Part shown: positions 58,630 to 62,658 of the stretch, one piece after another
Position numbering within the stretch: position 1 is the first letter of the stretch
Layout: each line of letters opens with the position of its first letter
Assembly (NCBI RefSeq): GCF_004366815.1
Contig: NZ_SORI01000018.1
Span: 1-62,658, forward strand
Length of the DNA: 62,658 bases
Origin: Aminivibrio pyruvatiphilus
Lineage (GTDB): Bacteria > Synergistota > Synergistia > Synergistales > Aminobacteriaceae
Direction: 5' to 3'
Translations under genes and position numbers: made by a program
The notes under the pieces: model-generated
What the model was told of the DNA's origin: nothing
Databases searched by the model: none
The model's input: only the letters and a program-made list of their open reading frames with translations

Positions 58630-59301
58630 ATGACCGGCTATTACGGGAAAAAGCTCAGCGGCGCCAGGCTCAGCGAAGTCTACAACACCTCTGTCGAACG
58701 GGTCAGGCAGTACCTCGACGGGGAAATCGAATTCGTCCGCCGCCGGCTGCGGGGCGGCGAACGGGTATTGGAGCTTGGCGCGGGCTACGGACGCATCATG
58801 AAGCGGATCGCCCCCTTCGTCCACTCCGTCGTGGGGATCGACATCTCCGGGAACTCGGTCGCCTGGGGCAGGGAATACCTGAAGGACCACCCCAACTGCA
58901 CCCTTCTGGAGGGAGATGTCCACGGCATGGAGTACCGGAGTGAGTTCGACATGGTTCTCTGCCTCCAGAACGGCCTCTCCGCCATAAAGGGAGACCCTGC
59001 CGACACCGTGGAGCGGAGCCTCAGGGCCCTCGTTCCGGGAGGAAAAGCCTTTTTCAGCACCTATGCACCGGGCTTCTGGGAGTGGAGGCTCGCCTGGTTC
59101 CGCGAACAGGCAGAGAAAGGGCTGATCGGTGAGCTGGACATGGAGCGGACCGTCAACGGGCAGATCGTCTGCAAAGACGGCTTCACCGCCACCACTTTTT
59201 CGGAAGACGATCTCCAAGCCCTGGGAAAAAAGACCGGCTCTCCCTTCCGCACGGAAACGGCGGACGGTTCGAGCCTTTTCCTCATAGTCGAAAAGAACTG
59301 A
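58630..59301 (+). CDS. SAM-dependent methyltransferase, class I
   Basis: 223 residues. Motif I is VLELGAGYGRIMKRIA; GIDISGNSVAWGREYL and ALVPGGKAFFSTYAPGF follow as in small-molecule methyltransferases. It has LLEGDVHGMEYRSEFDMVLC for motif II/III. Substrate unknown. GGGAGGCAG precedes the ATG. It stands alone between the repeat cluster and the histidine kinase (convergent, 28 bases apart). Confidence 0.85.
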   Translation: MTGYYGKKLSGARLSEVYNTSVERVRQYLDGEIEFVRRRLRGGERVLELGAGYGRIMKRIAPFVHSVVGIDISGNSVAWGREYLKDHPNCTLLEGDVHGMEYRSEFDMVLCLQNGLSAIKGDPADTVERSLRALVPGGKAFFSTYAPGFWEWRLAWFREQAEKGLIGELDMERTVNGQIVCKDGFTATTFSEDDLQALGKKTGSPFRTETADGSSLFLIVEKN

Positions 59302-59329
59302 CGGCCAGGGATGAAAATGCCGTCCTTTC

Positions 59330-60694
59330 CTATCGATCCGGGAACTCCACCGTGAAAACGCTCCCCCTGCCCGGCTCGCTTTCCGCCAGGATTTTCCAGC
59401 CATGGGCCGCGGCGATCCTGTCCACGATGGCGAGGCCGATGCCCGAGCCGCCCGAGCTGCGGCTTCTGGACCGGTCCACCCGATAGAAGCGTTCGAATAT
59501 GCGGGGCAGCTCCTCCGGGGCCATGCCGATGCCCGTGTCCGACACGGCCAGGCGTGTCCTGTCCCCGTCTCTAAATGCCCGAACGGTGATCGAGCCTCCG
59601 GGGGGCGTATACTCCACGGCGTTGGCGAGCAGATTGACGAGCGTCTGGCGCAGCTTGTCCCCGTCGGCGGATACGAAGATCCCTTCCTCCGCCCGGACTT
59701 CGAGCGACACTCCCTTGCGAAGGCAGAGCGGCTCGAAGGACCGTGCCGCCGAGCGGGCGGCTTCGGCGAGATCAAGCCGTTCCGCGGAGAGGGTGAGGAC
59801 GTCTCCTTCGAGATCGCTCAGCCGCTCGAGGTCCCGGGTTAGGGTGACCAGCCGGGCGATTTCCTCCCGGCAGTCCTCAAGCCGCTCGGGGGTCGGCTCC
59901 ATCACGCCGTCGAGACAGGCTTCCACCAGGGCGTTGAGCGCGTTCAGCGGTGTCCGGAGCTCGTGGGAGACGTCGCGGGTGAGCTGTCTCCTGAGCTTTT
60001 CCTGTTCCTCCAGGGATTGGGCGAGGAAGTTCAGGGCGTCCGCCAGGCTGTCCAGCTCGTTCGTGCCGAAACGTTCCCGGATCCGCACCGACAGTTCTCC
60101 CCGGCGGAGACGCTCCGCCAGGTCAGTTGTTCTTCGGAGGGGGCGGGAGAGCCTCCTTGAAAGGAAGAGGGAGAGGACGACCGCGGCGAGGACTCCCACT
60201 GCCGAGGCTGCCGGCACACCCCTGCGGAGGCTCCTGCGGAAGGCCGCGTCCTCCGGCGAGAGATGGGCGCCGGTGAAATTTCCTACCCGCACGCTTCCGA
60301 CCCGGGTACCGCTGAAGAGAACCGGGTACTCCCGTTCCCCGTATTCCGAGCCCTCATGACCCATCATCCGGTAGTGCAGCTCCACCATCTCCCTGTCCAT
60401 GCTCCACAGGACCTTCCCGTCCCCGTCCAGCAGGGCCACCACGCTGCCGTCCATCATGGCCTGTTCGGCGATCTCCGTTCCGGAATCTGCGCTCCACGAG
60501 CGGTCCTTGGCATAGATCTGCTCGAAGTAGCGGACGATTTCCCCGTGCTTCTTTTCACGGACTTCTTCGATGTAGCCCAGGAACTGCCGGTCGATGATCA
60601 GTTCGAGCACGACGGCGAGCGTAGCGGAGAAGAGCGCGGCGACCAGGATGAAGGAGAGGGTCAGACGGGCGGCAAGGGGGAGGGGGCGCTTCAC
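59330..60694 (-). CDS. Two-component sensor histidine kinase
   Basis: 454 residues. Two membrane helices (about 10-35 and 160-180) enclose a periplasmic sensor of 125 residues; HAMP runs about 180-235. The phospho-acceptor is His244 in DVSHELRTPLNAL, and the ATPase domain has LVNLLANAVEYTPPGG, DTGIGMAPEELPRIF and GGSGIGLAIV. It resembles BaeS/CusS kinases. Its ATG overlaps the regulator stop by four bases. The neighbouring Cys-Met-rich periplasmic protein suggests metal or redox stress as a signal, but this is inference. Confidence 0.9.
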   Translation of the reverse strand: MKRPLPLAARLTLSFILVAALFSATLAVVLELIIDRQFLGYIEEVREKKHGEIVRYFEQIYAKDRSWSADSGTEIAEQAMMDGSVVALLDGDGKVLWSMDREMVELHYRMMGHEGSEYGEREYPVLFSGTRVGSVRVGNFTGAHLSPEDAAFRRSLRRGVPAASAVGVLAAVVLSLFLSRRLSRPLRRTTDLAERLRRGELSVRIRERFGTNELDSLADALNFLAQSLEEQEKLRRQLTRDVSHELRTPLNALNALVEACLDGVMEPTPERLEDCREEIARLVTLTRDLERLSDLEGDVLTLSAERLDLAEAARSAARSFEPLCLRKGVSLEVRAEEGIFVSADGDKLRQTLVNLLANAVEYTPPGGSITVRAFRDGDRTRLAVSDTGIGMAPEELPRIFERFYRVDRSRSRSSGGSGIGLAIVDRIAAAHGWKILAESEPGRGSVFTVEFPDR

Positions 60695-61374
60695 GACGGT
60701 TTTCCCTCGAAACGGTATCCCGTTCCGTAGACTGTCTGGATGTAGACCGGGCGGCGTGAGTCGGCTTCGATCTTCTGGCGGATATTCTTCACGTGGACGT
60801 CGACGACCCGGTCGTATCCGTCGTAGGAGTCTCCGAAAGCGCGAAGGATGAGCTGTTCGCGGGTGAAGACCTCGAAGGGCCTGCGGGCCAGGGTGAGCAG
60901 AATCCTGTACTCGGCTGGAGTGAGGAGGACGGGGGTGTCGTTCAGAAAAACGCGCTGTTCGGCGACGCGGATGGCGAGACCGCCTTCGAAGAGGAGCGTC
61001 TGAGCGGATTCCAGGGGGTTCACCCGGCGAAGGATGGCGTTGACCCGGGCGACCAGTTCCCGGGGGCTGAAGGGCTTGACGAGATAGTCGTCCGCTCCGA
61101 TGTCGAGGCCGTTCAGCCTGTCCGCCTCGGCGGCCTTCGCCGTGAGCATGATGATCGGGACCCGGGAGGAGGAGCGGATGCGGAGGCAGATTTCCTCTCC
61201 GCTCACGTCGGGCAGCATCAGGTCGAGGACCACGAAATCGATGTCCAGCGAGTCGAAGAGGGCCAGCGCCCTTTCTCCGTCCATAGCCTCGAAAACCCGG
61301 TGTCCTTCCCTTTCCAGGTAGGCCCGCACCACGCTCAGGGCCTTCGGTTCGTCCTCCACAACGAGGATGTTCAT
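60691..61374 (-). CDS. OmpR/PhoB-family response regulator
   Basis: 227 residues. The receiver domain has the acidic pocket VEDE (6-9), phosphorylation site Asp51 (VVLDLMLP), Thr in MLTAKA and Lys in YLVKPFSPRELVARV. The winged-helix output domain has LLTPAEYRILLTLARRPFEVFTREQL and VVDVHVKNIRQKIE. The ATG at 61374 is used, since the preceding eight codons are not conserved. It is upstream of the kinase in one operon. Confidence 0.93.
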   Translation of the reverse strand: MNILVVEDEPKALSVVRAYLEREGHRVFEAMDGERALALFDSLDIDFVVLDLMLPDVSGEEICLRIRSSSRVPIIMLTAKAAEADRLNGLDIGADDYLVKPFSPRELVARVNAILRRVNPLESAQTLLFEGGLAIRVAEQRVFLNDTPVLLTPAEYRILLTLARRPFEVFTREQLILRAFGDSYDGYDRVVDVHVKNIRQKIEADSRRPVYIQTVYGTGYRFEGKPS

Positions 61375-61410
61375 CTCATCGCCTCCGTCCAGGGCCATCT
61401 GTGAGAATGA

Positions 61411-61460
61411 TAAAGGGAGCGGGTCTTTTCAGTCAATTTTCGCTGAAAGACCCGCTCCCG
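61411..61460 (-). terminator. Terminator of the Cys-Met protein gene
   Basis: GGGAGCGGGTCTTT and AAAGACCCGCTCCC pair over 14 bases around a 17-base loop; the minus-strand read-out ends in TTTATC. It lies 25 bases after the stop of the Cys-Met protein and upstream of the response regulator. Confidence 0.75.
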
Positions 61461-61484
61461 GAGACACTTCGCCCTTCCCGGCGC

Positions 61485-62174
61485 TCAGTGGCAGGCGTCC
61501 TGCTTCGGTGCGCCGGAGGAAGATTCGGCTGCCGGAGCCGGTGCCGCCTGCGAACCCTGGGCTGCGCCGTGGTTGTGGGCGCTGTTTCCCGATACTGAAG
61601 CCGCGCTGTGGTCATGGGTTCCGCTGCCGGCGCCGGATGCTGCCCCCGGAAGTTCCGTCTTCATCGGGCACGCCTTGCCGGAGGCTTTCATCTCGCACTT
61701 CCCGCCGGCTCTTTCCCCGCTCATCATGGGGCAGGCTTTTTTCTGAGCATCACCGCTTCCGGGACCTTTCATGGAACACTGTCCGCCGGGAGCGCCTTCA
61801 CTGGAAGAGGCTTTTTTCATCGGGCACTCCCTGCCTCCCATCATTCTCTGCCGGGGGCCTTCGCCGCCGCGTTTCCCGCTCCCGGCCAGGAGTGCGGCGA
61901 ACTGTCTTCCGCTCTCTTCCATAAGGACGCTCACCTGGCCGTCCTTCACAACGAGCACTCCCACGGGAACGACCCCGCCGCGGAAGGATGCCGACACCGG
62001 AATGATGACCGTCCCCTGCACTTCCACCGGCTGTCCCAGCACGCCGCCTGCAGGAAGGGACCATCCCTCCTGCGGCAAAACAGAGGCGCCGCTTCCGGGG
62101 ACCTCCGCCGCTCCGGCGGAGAGAACCCCGGCACCAAGGGAAAACACCAATGCAAAAAGGATGAAACGCTTCAT
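61485..62174 (-). CDS. Secreted Cys-x-Met repeat protein with GerW/YtfJ-like N-terminal domain
   Basis: 229 residues. A signal peptide (FILFALVFSLGAGVLSAGAAE) leads to a domain with PVEVQGTVIIPVSASFRGG and VPVGVLVVKDGQVSVL, like the YtfJ/GerW sporulation-protein core. The C-terminal half carries five Cys-x-Met motifs (Cys117, 133, 148, 160, 169; CPM, CSM, CPM, CEM, CPM). HDH (187-189), HNH (200-202) and a terminal Cys-His follow. This is a plausible soft-metal (copper or silver) binding tail. GAGGAGG precedes the ATG. It sits upstream of a two-component system on the same strand but has its own terminator. No close family is recognised; the metal role is inferred. Confidence 0.7.
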   Translation of the reverse strand: MKRFILFALVFSLGAGVLSAGAAEVPGSGASVLPQEGWSLPAGGVLGQPVEVQGTVIIPVSASFRGGVVPVGVLVVKDGQVSVLMEESGRQFAALLAGSGKRGGEGPRQRMMGGRECPMKKASSSEGAPGGQCSMKGPGSGDAQKKACPMMSGERAGGKCEMKASGKACPMKTELPGAASGAGSGTHDHSAASVSGNSAHNHGAAQGSQAAPAPAAESSSGAPKQDACH

Positions 62175-62312
62175 GAAATTACTCCTCCTCTTCCATTTTT
62201 TCGGATCACTGCCCTACCGGGCACTACCGGGCCATAATAGCGGAAAAATATGAAGGGATTATGTAGGATGAAAGAATCATTCATCGGAGCGCGCCGGGGA
62301 GGATACAGTCCC

Positions 62313-62546
62313 TTACCTTGCCGCCTCGTCTTCCTCGGAAGCGCACCCTTCCGCCATTGCTTCGTCGAGGAGGGCGAGTATGCGGGCGGCGAGAGCACCC
62401 CACTGGGGGATCTCCCGCCGCCGGGGACGTTCCATATCCACGGAGATCTCTTCGATGATCCGTCCCGGGCGGGCGGACATGACGACGATCCTGTCAGCCA
62501 GGTAGACGGCCTCGTCCACGCTGTGGGTGACAACCTGGATTCCCGC
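62313..62546 (-). pseudogene. 3' fragment of an SsuB/TauB-type ABC ATPase
   Basis: The reading AGIQVVTHSVDEAVYLADR, then VVMSARPGRIIEEISVDMERPR, is the C-terminal part of nitrate/sulfonate/taurine-type ABC ATPases (H-loop His in VTHS). A stop codon (62547-62549) directly precedes it in frame, and no Walker A, signature or Walker B remains in the window, so the gene has lost its 5' part. The remaining end (LDEAMAEGCASEEDEAAR) looks intact. Confidence 0.7.
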
Positions 62547-62550
62547 CTAC

Positions 62551-62658
62551 TCATAACGAGGCTGGAGGTTGGACATCCATAGCCTCGTAGATTTTCCGTT
62601 GCTTCTCCAAAATCTCGCCGACAAGCAGCCTTTGTCCAGGATGTTCGAAACATTCGAT
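62551..62658 (-). mobile_element. Possible transposase C terminus at the window edge
   Basis: The minus-strand frame reads GQRLLVGEILEKQRKIYEAM and stops at 62551, four bases from the broken ABC ATPase frame. The composition and abrupt joint suggest the end of an insertion-sequence transposase that cut the ATPase gene. No terminal inverted repeat can be judged because the element leaves the window. Identity is tentative. Confidence 0.35.

Overview
The window looks like a piece of a Synergistota (Synergistetes) chromosome close to its replication origin. The first gene ends in a glycine run, a single Cys, a hydrophobic segment and Lys-Lys, which is the layout of the Synergist-CTERM sorting tail known from this phylum. 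The cell is a GC-rich diderm: it has an AsmA/TamB-like giant, an LpxH-like phosphatase and PE synthesis genes. It appears to live on amino acids and organic acids (M20, M19 and P1 peptidases, tripartite tricarboxylate transporter, LarA). Many genes start with GTG or TTG.

Layout: 0-1.5 kb holds the frameshifted Synergist-CTERM gene, a decayed RhuM-like fragment and a 39-nt perfect palindrome. 1.6-5.7 kb holds glycerol dehydrogenase, an M20 amidohydrolase and a zinc/manganese ABC pair without its binding protein. 5.7-16.2 kb is a probable sugar-acid or hydroxy-acid catabolic locus: GntR regulator, UxaA-type dehydratase in two subunits, IlvD/Edd dehydratase, and, convergent to these, a LarA-like protein, a zinc alcohol dehydrogenase and a TctCBA transporter. 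16.2-19.6 kb holds a DegT-like enzyme, a ROK kinase, and Pss and Psd for phosphatidylethanolamine. 19.8-24.2 kb is an ABC exporter with a membrane-fusion protein. 24.2-28.6 kb holds two envelope genes.

28.7-37.7 kb is the origin/segregation zone. It has a same-strand cluster of DnaA-box-like 9-mers at 28.84-28.91 kb, then rsmG-parA-parB, three parS-like sites (one the core of a perfect 32-nt palindrome), and two copies of an 18-nt palindrome whose core equals the Bacillus Noc-binding consensus ATTTCCCGGGAAAT. BioY, a HIT protein, a YigZ protein and a class II photolyase lie here too.

38.4-45.1 kb carries a membrane protein and then a tightly coupled three-gene cassette: a TerB_N/TerB_C protein, a BrxD-like ATPase and an Lhr/BrxHI-like helicase. 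It resembles the ATPase-helicase part of BREX without PglX or PglZ and is the best candidate for an under-described DNA-processing or defence system. 45.2-51.6 kb holds a P1 peptidase, M19 dipeptidase, TPR protein, a secreted four-domain beta/gamma-crystallin protein and MgtE.

51.7-55.4 kb is a selenium operon: a class V PLP enzyme, SelD that is itself a selenoprotein (in-frame TGA codon 12 followed by a SECIS-like hairpin), YedE and YedF. 55.5-58.1 kb is a Ni/Co ECF transporter, followed by a cluster of dispersed repeats. 58.6-62.2 kb holds a methyltransferase, a two-component system and a periplasmic protein with five Cys-x-Met motifs. The window ends in an ABC ATPase gene cut by what looks like an insertion. 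No rRNA, tRNA or CRISPR array was recognised.
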